Shown: positions 33,484 to 43,570 of the stretch, piece after piece
How the letters are laid out: every line of letters starts with the position of its first letter
Numbering within the stretch: the stretch's first letter is position 1
DNA from: Isoptericola dokdonensis DS-3
Lineage (GTDB): Bacteria > Actinomycetota > Actinomycetes > Actinomycetales > Cellulomonadaceae
Length of the DNA stretch: 64,000 nucleotides
Assembly (NCBI RefSeq): GCF_001636295.1
Contig: NZ_CP014209.1
Span: forward strand, 2,108,001-2,172,000
Reading direction: 5' to 3'
Notes under the pieces: model-generated
Database searches by the model: none
What the model saw: only the letters and a program-made list of their open reading frames with translations
What the model was told of the DNA's origin: nothing
Program-made: the position numbers and the translations under genes

Positions 33484-34587
33484 TCAGCGGTAGTCGCCCA
33501 CCAGCCGCACCGCACCGCCGTGCACACCCTTGGTGCCGGCGACCAGGTCGGTGGCGGGGGCGGTGGGGTCGAGGTCGGCGACGGTGCCGAGGGTCCAGGC
33601 GTCCACGCCGAGGGCCGCAAGCCGCGCCAGTGCCGCGTCGGCGCCGTCGGCCCCGACCACCGCGACCATCCCGACGCCCAGGTTGAGGGTGTTCTCCAGG
33701 TCGCCGCGCGGCACCGACCCGAGCTCGCGCACGGTGCGGAACACCGCCGGGACCTCCCAGGAGGACCGGTCGACGGTGGCGACCGTCCCCGCGGGCAGCA
33801 CCCGGGCGAGGTTGGCGGCGAGCCCGCCGCCGGTGACGTGCGTGAAGGCGTGCACCTGGGCGGCCTCGTCCCGGGCGAGCGCGAGGCAGTCGGACGCGTA
33901 GACCCGCGTCGGCTCCAGCAGCTCCTCGCCGAGGGTGCGGCCGAACTCCTCGACGTGCCGGTCGAGCTCCCAGCCGGCGTGCTTCACGACGGCCCGCACG
34001 AGCGAGTAGCCGTTGGAGTGCAGGCCGCTGGACGCCATCGCGACGAGCACGTCCCCGGCACGGACCCGCTCCGGCCCGAGCACGGCGTCCGCCTCGACGA
34101 TCCCCGTGGCGGCACCGGCGACGTCGTACTCGTCCGGCGCGAGGAGACCCGGGTGCTCCGCCGTCTCGCCGCCGACGAGCGCGGTGCCGGCGACCTCGCA
34201 GGCCTGGGCGATGCCCCGCACGATGTCTGCGACCCGCTCCGGCACGACCTTGCCGGTGGCGATGTAGTCGGTCATGAACAGCGGCTCGGCGCCGACCACG
34301 ACGATGTCGTCCACGACCATGCCGACGAGGTCGAAGCCGATCGTGTCGTGCTTGTCGAGCGCCTGGGCGATGGCGACCTTCGTCCCGACGCCGTCGGTGG
34401 ACGTCGCCAGCAGCGGCTTGCGGTACCGATGGAACGCCGACAGGTCGTACAGGCCGGCGAACCCGCCGACGCCACCGAGGACGGCCGGGCCGTGCGTGCG
34501 GCGCACGGCGTCCTTCATCAGCTCGACGGCCTTGTCGCCCGCCTCGGTGTCGACTCCGGCGGCGGCGTAGGTCAGGGGTTCGGTCAC
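33484..34587 (-). CDS. purM: Phosphoribosylformylglycinamidine cyclo-ligase
   Basis: Fifth step of purine synthesis: ATP-dependent ring closure of FGAM to AIR. The 367-aa product begins LTYAAAGVDTEAGDKAVELMK (family start TYxxAGVDIxAG) and contains LLATSTDGVGTKVAIAQAL, DIVVVGAEPLFMTDYIATG, GGETAEHPGLL and HVTGGGLAANLARVLP. Length is normal. It lies 43 bp downstream of purF on the same strand, forming a purF-purM operon with the next step (PurL) encoded about 18 kb away. Confidence 0.96.
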   Translation of the reverse strand: MTEPLTYAAAGVDTEAGDKAVELMKDAVRRTHGPAVLGGVGGFAGLYDLSAFHRYRKPLLATSTDGVGTKVAIAQALDKHDTIGFDLVGMVVDDIVVVGAEPLFMTDYIATGKVVPERVADIVRGIAQACEVAGTALVGGETAEHPGLLAPDEYDVAGAATGIVEADAVLGPERVRAGDVLVAMASSGLHSNGYSLVRAVVKHAGWELDRHVEEFGRTLGEELLEPTRVYASDCLALARDEAAQVHAFTHVTGGGLAANLARVLPAGTVATVDRSSWEVPAVFRTVRELGSVPRGDLENTLNLGVGMVAVVGADGADAALARLAALGVDAWTLGTVADLDPTAPATDLVAGTKGVHGGAVRLVGDYR

Positions 34588-34630
34588 GGGGTCAGGCTCC
34601 TGGTGGTGCGGTTCGCCGGTCGAGGGCAGG

Positions 34631-36178
34631 TCAGGGGTGGTCGAGCGCGGTGCTGCCGCCGACGCCGACGGCGAGCTGGGACAGCCCGTCCTCGGGTGCG
34701 CCGAGCGGGAGCTGCGCCTGCTCCAGCAGGTGCTTGCCGAGCTTGTCGGCCTCCGGCAGCTCGATCGGGTACTTCCCGGTGAAGCAGGCCGCGCACAGCT
34801 GGGACGCGGGCTGCTCGGTCGCGGCGATCATGCCCTCGGTGGAGATGTAGCCGAGGGAGTCGGCGCCGAGCGACTGGCCGATCTCCTCCACCGTCAGGCC
34901 GTTCGCGATGAGCTCGGCGCGGGAGGCGAAGTCGATGCCGTAGAAGCACGGCCACTCCACCGGCGGCGACGAGATGCGGACGTGCACCTCGGCGGCGCCG
35001 GCCTCGCGCAGCATGCGGATCAGGGCGCGCTGCGTGTTGCCGCGCACGATGGAGTCGTCGACGACGACGAGCCGCTTGCCCCGGATGACCTCGCGCAGCG
35101 GGTTGAGCTTGAGGCGGATGCCGAGCTGGCGCAGCGTGTCCGACGGCTGGATGAAGGTGCGCCCGACGTAGGCGTTCTTCATGAGGCCCTGGCCGAACGG
35201 GATGCCGGACTCGGCGGCGTAGCCGGTCGCCGCGGGCGTGCCCGACTCGGGGACCGGCATGACGAGGTCGGCGTCGACGGGGTGCTCGCGGGCGAGCACC
35301 CGGCCCATCTCGACGCGTGCGGCGTGCACCGGGCGACCCTTGATGGTGGTGTCGGGGCGGGCCAGGTAGACGTACTCGAAGACGCAGCCGGCCCGCTCCA
35401 CGGGGGCGAAGCGCGTGGAGCGCAGACCGTCCTCGTCGATGCAGATGAGCTCGCCGGGCTCCACCTCGCGCACGTACGACGCACCGACGATGTCGAGGGC
35501 GGGCGTCTCGGACGCGACGACCCAGCCGCGCTGGGTCCGGCCCAGGACCAGCGGGCGCACGCCCTGCGGGTCGCGGGCGGCGTAGAGGGTGCGCTCGTCC
35601 ATGAAGACCAGCGAGAAGGCGCCGCGCAGTCGCGGCAGCACCTCGAGGGCGGTCTGCTCGAGCGTGTGGTCGGCGTCGCCCGCCAGCAGCGCGGTGACGA
35701 GCGCCGTGTCGGTGGTGTTGCCGCGGGCGAGCTCACCGCGGCGCTGCGCGCCGTGACGCTCCGCCACGAGGTTCACCAGCTCGGCGGTGTTGGTCAGGTT
35801 GCCGTTGTGGCCGAGCGCGACGGTGCCGGCGGCGGTGGCGCCGAGCGTCGGCTGGGCGTTCTCCCACGTGACCCCACCGGTGGTGGAGTAGCGGCAGTGC
35901 CCGACGGCGATGTGGCCGGTCAGGGCGTTCAGGGCGGTCTCGTCGAAGACCTGGGACACGAGACCCATGTCCTTGTAGACAAGGATCTGCTCACCGTTGC
36001 TGGTGGCGATCCCCGCGGACTCCTGGCCCCGGTGCTGCAGGGCGTAGAGGCCGAAGTAGGCGAGCTTGGCGACCTCTTCACCGGGGGCCCAGACACCGAA
36101 GACACCGCAGGCGTCCTGCGGTCCCTTCTCGCCGGGCATGAGGTCGTGGTTCAGGCGGCCGTCAGGGCGCAAGGGCAT
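34631..36178 (-). CDS. purF: Amidophosphoribosyltransferase
   Basis: First committed step of purine synthesis: PRPP plus glutamine to phosphoribosylamine. The 515-aa product has a short propeptide-like N-terminus ending before the nucleophile Cys24 in QDACGVFG, the glutaminase domain (LQHRGQESAGI), the PRPP-binding motif VVDDSIVRGNT and late cysteines (LCAACFTGKYP) that in the Bacillus-type enzyme bind a 4Fe-4S cluster. Feedback by purine nucleotides is expected from the family. purM follows in the same direction. Confidence 0.96.
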   Translation of the reverse strand: MPLRPDGRLNHDLMPGEKGPQDACGVFGVWAPGEEVAKLAYFGLYALQHRGQESAGIATSNGEQILVYKDMGLVSQVFDETALNALTGHIAVGHCRYSTTGGVTWENAQPTLGATAAGTVALGHNGNLTNTAELVNLVAERHGAQRRGELARGNTTDTALVTALLAGDADHTLEQTALEVLPRLRGAFSLVFMDERTLYAARDPQGVRPLVLGRTQRGWVVASETPALDIVGASYVREVEPGELICIDEDGLRSTRFAPVERAGCVFEYVYLARPDTTIKGRPVHAARVEMGRVLAREHPVDADLVMPVPESGTPAATGYAAESGIPFGQGLMKNAYVGRTFIQPSDTLRQLGIRLKLNPLREVIRGKRLVVVDDSIVRGNTQRALIRMLREAGAAEVHVRISSPPVEWPCFYGIDFASRAELIANGLTVEEIGQSLGADSLGYISTEGMIAATEQPASQLCAACFTGKYPIELPEADKLGKHLLEQAQLPLGAPEDGLSQLAVGVGGSTALDHP

Positions 36179-36250
36179 GGAGCAAGTATCCCACAGGCTC
36201 CCCGAGCCACCGCAGGCCGTCCCGGCGACGGTTCCGCCGCGGTCGCCGGG

Positions 36251-36700
36251 TCAGCGTCGTCGCAGGCTGCGACGGTCGGCGAGGACCGCGAGCGCGCCGG
36301 CGAGCAGGACGAAGAACGTGACGGAGCCCAGCACGACGACCGAGACGTAGACGCCCGGCTTGAGCAGGCCGGACCCTTGCTCGGTGCCGATGCCCGTGAA
36401 CCAGACCCCGAGCACGACGCCCACGATCACGCCGACGACGGCACCGAGGGTGAAGAACGCCCGGTAGCGCGGGGCGCGGCGCACCCGCGCGGGGTCCACG
36501 AGCACCACGTCGTCCTGGGCGTCGTCCTGCACCTGGTCGCCGGCGGGCCGAGCCGTGGCGGCTGCACCGGACCGGGCCGGGCCGGGCTCGGCCGGGCCGA
36601 CCGTCGTCGCGGGGACGGCGTCCGGGGTGTCCGGGGCGTCCGGGACACCGCCGGCGGGGCCGTCGGCGGGGGTGCGGGGCTCGGGACGGGTGCTGCTCAC
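36251..36700 (-). CDS. Two-TM hypothetical membrane protein upstream of purF
   Basis: A 149-aa protein: a Pro/Ala-rich disordered N-terminal 75 residues, two membrane helices (FFTLGAVVGVIVGVVLGVWF and YVSVVVLGSVTFFVLLAGALAVL) and a basic end. Function is unknown; genes of this type are often found between purF and sterol-carrier-like genes in actinobacteria. GTG 36700 is the start. The gap to purF (72 bp) permits co-transcription. Confidence 0.75.
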   Translation of the reverse strand: MSSTRPEPRTPADGPAGGVPDAPDTPDAVPATTVGPAEPGPARSGAAATARPAGDQVQDDAQDDVVLVDPARVRRAPRYRAFFTLGAVVGVIVGVVLGVWFTGIGTEQGSGLLKPGVYVSVVVLGSVTFFVLLAGALAVLADRRSLRRR

Positions 36701-36729
36701 CCGTCGAGCCTAACGCCGTCCGGGCACGG

Positions 36730-36765
36730 CTCGGGCCGCGGTCCTGGGCGGGACCGCGGCCCGAG
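36730..36765 (-). terminator. Terminator after the extracellular nuclease gene
   Basis: A perfect 15-bp stem (CTCGGGCCGCGGTCC and complement) with loop TGGGCG, 18 bp past the stop of the minus-strand nuclease gene. Confidence 0.9.
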
Positions 36766-36783
36766 GCCGGTCGTGCGGGACGG

Positions 36784-39621
36784 TCAGGCGACCTGCTCCC
36801 AGGGGCCCCAGCGGTCGCCGGGCACCTGGTTGCGGGTCCACCAGCGGGCGCGGTAGGTGTCGCCGTCGTGCACCACGGTCTCACCGCCGGTGTACACCGT
36901 GGACGGCGTCCAGGTGCGGGCCGTGCCCGACGGCGTCACCACCTCGGCGCCGAGCTCCGACCAGGCGCCCCACGGGCTCGCTCCGGGGGTCTCGCCGCGG
37001 GTCCACCACAGCGCCTCGAACGTCCGCCCGTCGAGGCTCACCACGTCGCCCGCGGTGTAGACGGTGCCCGCTTCCCACACCGGCGCCGTCGGGGCGTCGG
37101 CCAGCAGGTCGAGGCCGACGAGCAGCGGGTCGTGGTCGGACGACCGGAACGGCGACGTGTCGTAGAGGTTGGTGACGTTGTAGTCGTACCGGCTGTACTC
37201 GTTCGCGACGGGCTCGACGGCGTTGATGTTCCAGATGTCGGTGCCGGTCACGGCGGCGAGCGCCGCCGGGGAGGCGAGCACGTGGTCGAGGGAGCCGACC
37301 TGGCCGTCGAACGAGTACGTCCACTCCCCCGTCGTCGGCCCGAGGTCGGTGTACCCGGCGTCGGTGAGGACGACGATCGGGTCCTCCTGCTCGTAGGCGT
37401 TGAAGTCGCCCACGAGCAGCACCTTGTCGGTGCCAGCCCCGGCCGCGACCTCGTCGGCGAACGCGACCAGGTCGGTCGCCTGGCGCACGCGGGACTCGTT
37501 GGACGACCCCTGGCCGTCACCGGCGTCGGCGTCGCCCGGCCACGGGCCGGCCGAACCCTTCGACTTGAAGTGGTTGGTCACCACGAGGAGGTCGTCGTCG
37601 GTGCCGGTGGTGCCCCCGACCGGCTGGAACACCTGGGCCAGCGGCTGGCGGGCGTTGCCGAACGCCTCGGAGCCGAGCAGGATCTGCGACTCCCCGACGG
37701 TCTCGGCGGCGGCGGTGCGGTAGACGAAGGCGTTGCGGATGACGTCCTCGGACGCCGGGACCTCGGCGGGCGACGGGACGTACGCCCAGGTGCCCGCCCC
37801 GTCGACCTCGTCGAGCGCGTCGACGAGGTCGGAGAGCGCCTGGTCGCGCGGCTTGTCGAACGCGGCGGAGTTCTCGATCTCCTCCAGCGCGACGACGTCG
37901 GCGCCGAGCGCCGAGATCGCGGCGACGATCTTCGTCTCCTGACGCTCCAGGTTCTCGGCGTCGGCCGCGCCACGGGCGTCGCACCCGGTGCGCACGGAGA
38001 TCGGGTCACCGTCCCGGTCCGTGTAGTACTGGCAGCCGGCGAGCTGGTCGCCGGTGGTGGTGAAGTAGTTGAGGACGTTGAACGTCGCGACCTTCAGGTC
38101 GCCGCCCACGGCCTCCGGAGCGTCGGTGCGGGTGTCCTCGAACGTCGCGGGCTGCGCGACGTCGGCGTTGGCCCCGGTGAGCTGCTGCGTCGGCTGGAAG
38201 CCCCACGCGGAGTACCGGTAGTCGAGGACGACGGGCGCGGTGAACGTCACGGACGCGCCGACGCGCACCGGGTCGGTGCCGTTCAGCCACGGCAGCGGCG
38301 TGCCGGAGCGCGACGCGGAGGTGTAGTTCCACGTGGACCCGTCGTCGAGCAGGACGCCGCGGGCCGCGTTGTCGGCCGCCTGGGCGGCGGCCTCGTCCGA
38401 GCCGGGGCGGCCGACCGAGGTCGGCTGCACCAGCGGCGAGCCGCCCGCCGCGAGGCCGACGGTGCCGTACAGGTTCGTGTCGTAGTTGTCGGTGACGACG
38501 AACTCGCCCTGCGGGGCGATGAGCATGCCCTCCAGCGCCTCCCGCTCGGCGGCCGAGGCCGGCCAGGCGGTCGTCGTGGGCTTCACCGCGGCGGCGGGTT
38601 CGGTGAGCACGCTCCAGGAGGACGCCCGGACCTGCGACAGCTCGAAGTACTCGCCGACGGTGCCGGTCACCTCGAGGTGGTCGCCCACCTGCACCTGCGC
38701 GGCGAGCGCCGCGGAGTAGACGAAGATCGCGTCCGACGCACCGGGGGTGGCGTCGGCGGCGGGGTCGCCGCCGGTGCCGGCGGTCTGGAGGTAGATCCCG
38801 TCGAACCCACCGGTCGGGTAGGCGGCCGTGACGACGCCGCGCGTCGTGACGGTCTGCCCGTCGAGGGCGGCGACCGCGCCCGTGCCCTGGACGTCGGCGA
38901 TCGGGACCACCGTGCCGGGCGTCGGGGTGGGGGTGGGCTCCGTCGGGGTGGGGGTGGGCTCGGGCCCGCCGTCACCGCTGTTCGCCGGCGTCGGGGCGCC
39001 GGCGACGAAGTCGGCGGCGTTGTCCAGGGTGTGCCCGTGGTCCGTGCGCGACACCGAGGTGCCGTTGGCCGTCCCGGGGGCCGGGGCCGTCCCGAGGAAG
39101 GTGTTGGTGGTGGAGCCCCAGCCGACGAGGTCGACGACGTCCTCCGCCGTGGCGCAGGCCGCGCCCAGGCAGGTCAGGCGCGTGGTGCTCGACACGAGCG
39201 CCACCTTCGCCCCCGACCCCGACATCGCGATGGTGCCCTCGACGTCGGGCGTGGGCAGGTCCGGCAGGTCGGTGTTCGCACCGGACGCCTGCGCGACGAG
39301 GAACGAGCCGCCGGCGGGGATCTCGCCCGTCAGGTTCGTCTGCCCCGACCACGTCGACCCGGTCGCGGACCCGTACTGCACCGACCAGCCGTCGAGCGAC
39401 ACGGGCTCGTCGGTGGGGTTGTGGAGCTCGACGAAGTCGCGGTCGAACGCGCCGCCGTTGTTGCCGCCACCGCCGTAGACCTCGTCGACGAGCACGGCGG
39501 CGTCCACGGACGGGACGGCGGTGGCCGGGACGGCGAGCACCGCCGTCGGGACGAGCAACGCCGCCAGGGCCGCGGTGTACGCGGCCGGCCGGCGGCGCGG
39601 GGATGGTGACGTGATGGTCAC
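36784..39621 (-). CDS. Secreted ExeM/NucH-type endonuclease with two CBM5/12 modules
   Basis: A 945-aa exported nuclease. The order is signal peptide (about 1-35), lamin-tail domain (about 38-150), Pro/Thr linker, OB-fold region (about 240-340), endonuclease/exonuclease/phosphatase domain (about 500-830) and two C-terminal chitin-binding-type modules (about 850-945). Catalytic phrases are KVATFNVLNYF, VVALEEIENSA, LVGDFNAYEQEDP and SSDHDPLLVGLDL. The two modules share a WEAGTVYTAGD/WTPSTVYTGGE start and ALWWTRGETPG/ARWWTRNQVPG core. It probably degrades extracellular DNA, for phosphate, nitrogen or biofilm dispersal, while bound to chitin-like polymers. The chitin tether is inferred from the modules. 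Confidence 0.88.
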   Translation of the reverse strand: MTITSPSPRRRPAAYTAALAALLVPTAVLAVPATAVPSVDAAVLVDEVYGGGGNNGGAFDRDFVELHNPTDEPVSLDGWSVQYGSATGSTWSGQTNLTGEIPAGGSFLVAQASGANTDLPDLPTPDVEGTIAMSGSGAKVALVSSTTRLTCLGAACATAEDVVDLVGWGSTTNTFLGTAPAPGTANGTSVSRTDHGHTLDNAADFVAGAPTPANSGDGGPEPTPTPTEPTPTPTPGTVVPIADVQGTGAVAALDGQTVTTRGVVTAAYPTGGFDGIYLQTAGTGGDPAADATPGASDAIFVYSAALAAQVQVGDHLEVTGTVGEYFELSQVRASSWSVLTEPAAAVKPTTTAWPASAAEREALEGMLIAPQGEFVVTDNYDTNLYGTVGLAAGGSPLVQPTSVGRPGSDEAAAQAADNAARGVLLDDGSTWNYTSASRSGTPLPWLNGTDPVRVGASVTFTAPVVLDYRYSAWGFQPTQQLTGANADVAQPATFEDTRTDAPEAVGGDLKVATFNVLNYFTTTGDQLAGCQYYTDRDGDPISVRTGCDARGAADAENLERQETKIVAAISALGADVVALEEIENSAAFDKPRDQALSDLVDALDEVDGAGTWAYVPSPAEVPASEDVIRNAFVYRTAAAETVGESQILLGSEAFGNARQPLAQVFQPVGGTTGTDDDLLVVTNHFKSKGSAGPWPGDADAGDGQGSSNESRVRQATDLVAFADEVAAGAGTDKVLLVGDFNAYEQEDPIVVLTDAGYTDLGPTTGEWTYSFDGQVGSLDHVLASPAALAAVTGTDIWNINAVEPVANEYSRYDYNVTNLYDTSPFRSSDHDPLLVGLDLLADAPTAPVWEAGTVYTAGDVVSLDGRTFEALWWTRGETPGASPWGAWSELGAEVVTPSGTARTWTPSTVYTGGETVVHDGDTYRARWWTRNQVPGDRWGPWEQVA

Positions 39622-39773
39622 GCTGGTCCTCCTCGATCAGGGTCGACGGTGTCGGCCCCACCCAAGCAGGACGGTGTGAACCCCTGTTGAACCGCAGGTC
39701 ACGGGCGTGCTACCGAACGAGGGCCGCAGCCGCGACGCTAGCGGAGGCGGCGCGTCCCTGCGCGGTGACACGG

Positions 39774-40145
39774 TCAGCGGCGGCGGGCCGCCTGCAGCGG
39801 GAGCAGGTCGGCCAGGTCGGCCCGCTCCCCCGAGGCGTGCACGCGGCCCGCGGTCACGGCGTCGGCCCAGGTCGACCGACCCGACGCGAGGTCGAGCCAC
39901 GTCGCGGGGTCCGTCTCGACGACGTTCGGCGGCGTGCCGCGGGTGTGCCGCGGGCCGGCGACGGCCTGCACCGCCCCGGCCGGGGGCACCCGCACCTCGA
40001 CCGCGTTGCCGGGTGCGACGGCGGCCAGCTCCTCCAGGGTGAACCGGACGGCGGTGGTCGTGGTGGGGCGGGAGGTGTCGCCGTCGAGCCAGGCGGCCAG
40101 CGCCGCGCGCCCCGCCACCGGGTCGGTCCGTCGTCGTGCAGGCAT
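39774..40145 (-). CDS. SCP2-like sterol carrier family protein
   Basis: A 123-aa soluble protein matching the small actinobacterial sterol-carrier-like family: basic start [37 protein letters not shown], then [35 protein letters not shown]. This SCP2 fold binds lipids in other organisms; here the ligand is unknown. It is usually close to purF/purM in actinobacteria. It is divergent from the DinB-like gene with about 53 bp between starts. Confidence 0.82.
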   Translation of the reverse strand: MPARRRTDPVAGRAALAAWLDGDTSRPTTTTAVRFTLEELAAVAPGNAVEVRVPPAGAVQAVAGPRHTRGTPPNVVETDPATWLDLASGRSTWADAVTAGRVHASGERADLADLLPLQAARRR

Positions 40146-40198
40146 GGCAGCAGGTTACGGGTCGGTGCGCTGTCGGTGGCACGGCACATGCTGGAGCC

Positions 40199-40756
40199 AT
40201 GACGACGACGGTGCGTGACCTGCTGGCCGACCAGATCGGCTTCTACTGGGAGGCGCACCTGTGGCCGCGGCTGCAGGGCCTCACCGACGACGAGTACCTG
40301 TGGGAGCCCGCCGAGCCGGCATGGAGCCTGCGCACGGGCGACGACGGCGTCGTGCGGATCGAGTCCGAGCACCCGGAGCCCGCCGTGCCGCCCGTGACGA
40401 CCATCGCGTGGCGCACGGCCCACGTCGGCCGCGACGTGTGGGGGATCCGGGCGCGGGCGTTCTTCGGGCCGACGCCGGTGCCCGGCGCGGACATGTTCGA
40501 CGTCCGGCACTGGCCGGAGCCGCTGCCGCTCACCGCGGCGGGTGGGCTCGCCCTGCTGGAGGAGGGCTACGGGGCGTGGCGGGACGGCCTGGCGGGTCTC
40601 GACGACGACGCACTGCTCGCTCCGCTCGGCCCGGCCGGCGGGCCGTACGCACAGGACTCCCTGGCCGCGCTGGTCGCCCACCTCAACCGGGAGGCGATGG
40701 CGCACGGTGCGGAGATCTGCCTGCTGCGCGACCTCTACCGGGCCCGGAGGCGATGA
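40199..40756 (+). CDS. DinB-like (DUF664) family protein
   Basis: A 185-aa four-helix protein of the DinB/DUF664 superfamily, to which thiol-dependent enzymes and metal-binding proteins belong. Features are LLADQIGFYWEAHLWPRLQGLTDDEYLWEP at the start, the central TTIAWRTAHVGRDVWGIR and a C-terminal helix AALVAHLNREAMAHGAEICLLRDLYR with possible metal-binding histidines. The exact reaction is unknown; mycothiol-dependent relatives exist in actinobacteria. ATG 40199 was selected. A 15-bp terminator follows. Confidence 0.82.
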   Translation: MTTTVRDLLADQIGFYWEAHLWPRLQGLTDDEYLWEPAEPAWSLRTGDDGVVRIESEHPEPAVPPVTTIAWRTAHVGRDVWGIRARAFFGPTPVPGADMFDVRHWPEPLPLTAAGGLALLEEGYGAWRDGLAGLDDDALLAPLGPAGGPYAQDSLAALVAHLNREAMAHGAEICLLRDLYRARRR

Positions 40757-40760
40757 CACA

Positions 40761-40796
40761 CGTCGGTGCCCGGCACGACCCTGCCGGGCACCGACG
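40761..40796. terminator. Bidirectional terminator
   Basis: A perfect 15-bp stem (CGTCGGTGCCCGGCA and complement) with a six-base loop. It ends the DinB-like gene on one strand and the ABC importer operon on the other. Confidence 0.9.
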
Positions 40797-40800
40797 ACGC

Positions 40801-41633
40801 TCAGCCGGCCTGCGCCGCGAGCTCTGCCCGCACCTCGTCCCGGAGCCGGCCGTGCCGTGACGGTTCCGGGGCGGCGGCGAGCAGCGTCTTGGTGTAGTCG
40901 TGCTGGGGGTCGAGGATCACCTGGTCGCTCGGCCCCTGCTCGACGACGTCGCCGCGGTACATGACGACGATCTCGTCGCTGAAGTGCCGGGCCGTCGCGA
41001 GGTCGTGGGTGATGTAGAGGACGCCGAGGTCCTGCTCCCGCTGGAGGCGGGCCAGCAGGCCCAGCACCCCGAGACGGATCGACACGTCCAGCATCGACAC
41101 CGGCTCGTCCGCGACGAGGAACCGCGCGCCGGGCGCCAGCGCCCGCGCGATCGCGATGCGCTGCCGCTGCCCGCCCGACATCTCGTGCGGCCGCTTCGCG
41201 GCGAACACCTCGGGCGGTGTGAGGTTGACGCGCTCCAGCAGCGCGTGGACCGCGGGCTCGACGTCCTTGCCCTTCGCGACGCCGTGGATCTTCAGCGGGC
41301 GCTCCAGGTGGTGGCGTACCGGGTGGTAGGGATTGAGCGACGCGAACGGGTCCTGGAACACCATCTGCACGTCGTGGCGGTAGCGGTCCAGCGCGCGGCC
41401 CCGCCGCCCGATCCGTGTGCCGTCGAGCAGGATCTCCCCCGACGTGGGCGTCTCGAGCTGGGCGATCATGCGCGCCACCGTCGACTTGCCCGACCCGGAC
41501 TCCCCGACGACCGCGACCGTGCGGCCCGCCTCCAGGGTGAACGAGACGTCGTTGACGGCGCGCAGGGTGCCGCGCCGCAGCCCGCCGCCGCGGACCTTGA
41601 AGTCCTTGACCAGGTGGCGCACCTCGAGCGTGC

Positions 41634-41637
<4 letters not shown>
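40801..41637 (-). CDS. Peptide ABC importer, ATP-binding subunit (OppF/DppF type)
   Basis: A 278-aa ATPase, last gene of the importer operon. It contains Walker A GESGSGKST, Q-loop MVFQDPFASLNP, signature MSGGQRQRIAIARALA and Walker B FLVADEP, with the H-loop THD. The C-terminal QHDYTKTLLAAAPEP is typical of oligopeptide ATPases. It drives uptake of peptides or oligosaccharides together with the partner ATPase. Its start overlaps the upstream gene's stop by four bases (41634-41637). Confidence 0.92.
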
Positions 41638-42526
<889 letters not shown>

Positions 42527-42530
<4 letters not shown>

Positions 42531-43570
42531 GCCTGCACCCTCTCCTTCTCGCTGTCGGGGTCGACGGAGGCCTCGGCGTCGGCACCGTCCGGTCCGGCCG
42601 GGCCGGTGTCGGCGGCGCGCTCGTCGGCCTCGTCCAGTGCGGTGATGTCCTTGCCGGCGGCCCGGGCCCGGCGGACGCTGCGCGCCGCGGCGGGGACCGA
42701 CCGGAGCTTGGGGTTGACGATCTCGTCGATCGAGAAGTTGACGAGGCTCAGCGCGCAGCCGAGCAGCGCGATCATCAGGCCCGGCGGCACGAACCACCAC
42801 CAGGCGCCGCGGGTCAGCGCGCCGCCGCCCTGCGCCTCGTTGAGCATCGTGCCCCACGTGATCGAGCCGTTCGGGCCGAGCCCCAGGTACGACAGGCCCG
42901 CCTCGCCGAGGATCGCCAGCACCACCGCGAAGAGGAACTGCGCGGTGAGCAGCGGCAGCAGGTTCGGCAGGATCTCGACCATGAGGATGCGGGGGGTCTT
43001 CTCCCCCGCGACGCGCGCGGCCGACACGTAGTCGCGGTTGCGCAGCGACCTCGACTGGAGCCGCAGCACCACCGCCGCGCCCGGCCAGGCCGTCGCCCCG
43101 AGGATGAGGGCCACCACCAGCAGGCTGCGCACCGACAGGTAGCTCGACACGACGATCATCAGCGGCAGACCGGGGATGACCAGCATGACGTTCGTGACGA
43201 GGGACAGGCCCTCGTCGGTCCAGCCGCGGCTGTACCCGGCGACGACGCCGAAGATCAGCGACAGCACGATCGCGAGGAGACCGGCGACGACCCCGACCAG
43301 CAGGGAGCCGCGGGAGCCCTCGGCGAGCTGGGCGAGGACGTCGTAGCCGAGGCTCGTCGTGCCGAGCCAGTGGCCGGGCTGCGGGGGCAGCATCGCGGGG
43401 TTGTCGGAGTCGCGCGGGTCCTGGGTGAGCATCGGCCCGACGATCGCGAACAGCACGATCGCGGCGACGATCACCAGGCCGACGACGAGCTTGCCGCGGC
43501 CGCGGAGGCGGTCGCGGACGCTGCGGCGCGTCGCGGGACGGGACGGGGCGGGAGCGGTCGTGTCAGTCAC
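42527..43570 (-). CDS. Peptide ABC importer, permease (OppC/DppC type)
   Basis: A 347-aa inner-membrane permease with an N-terminal helix (KLVVGLVIVAAIVLFAIVGPML) and five more, and an EAA-type loop (SAARVAGEKTPRILMVEILPNLLPLL). A charged Asp/Glu-rich tail of about 45 residues follows the last helix. The start overlaps the stop of the OppB-type gene by eight bases. Confidence 0.92.
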
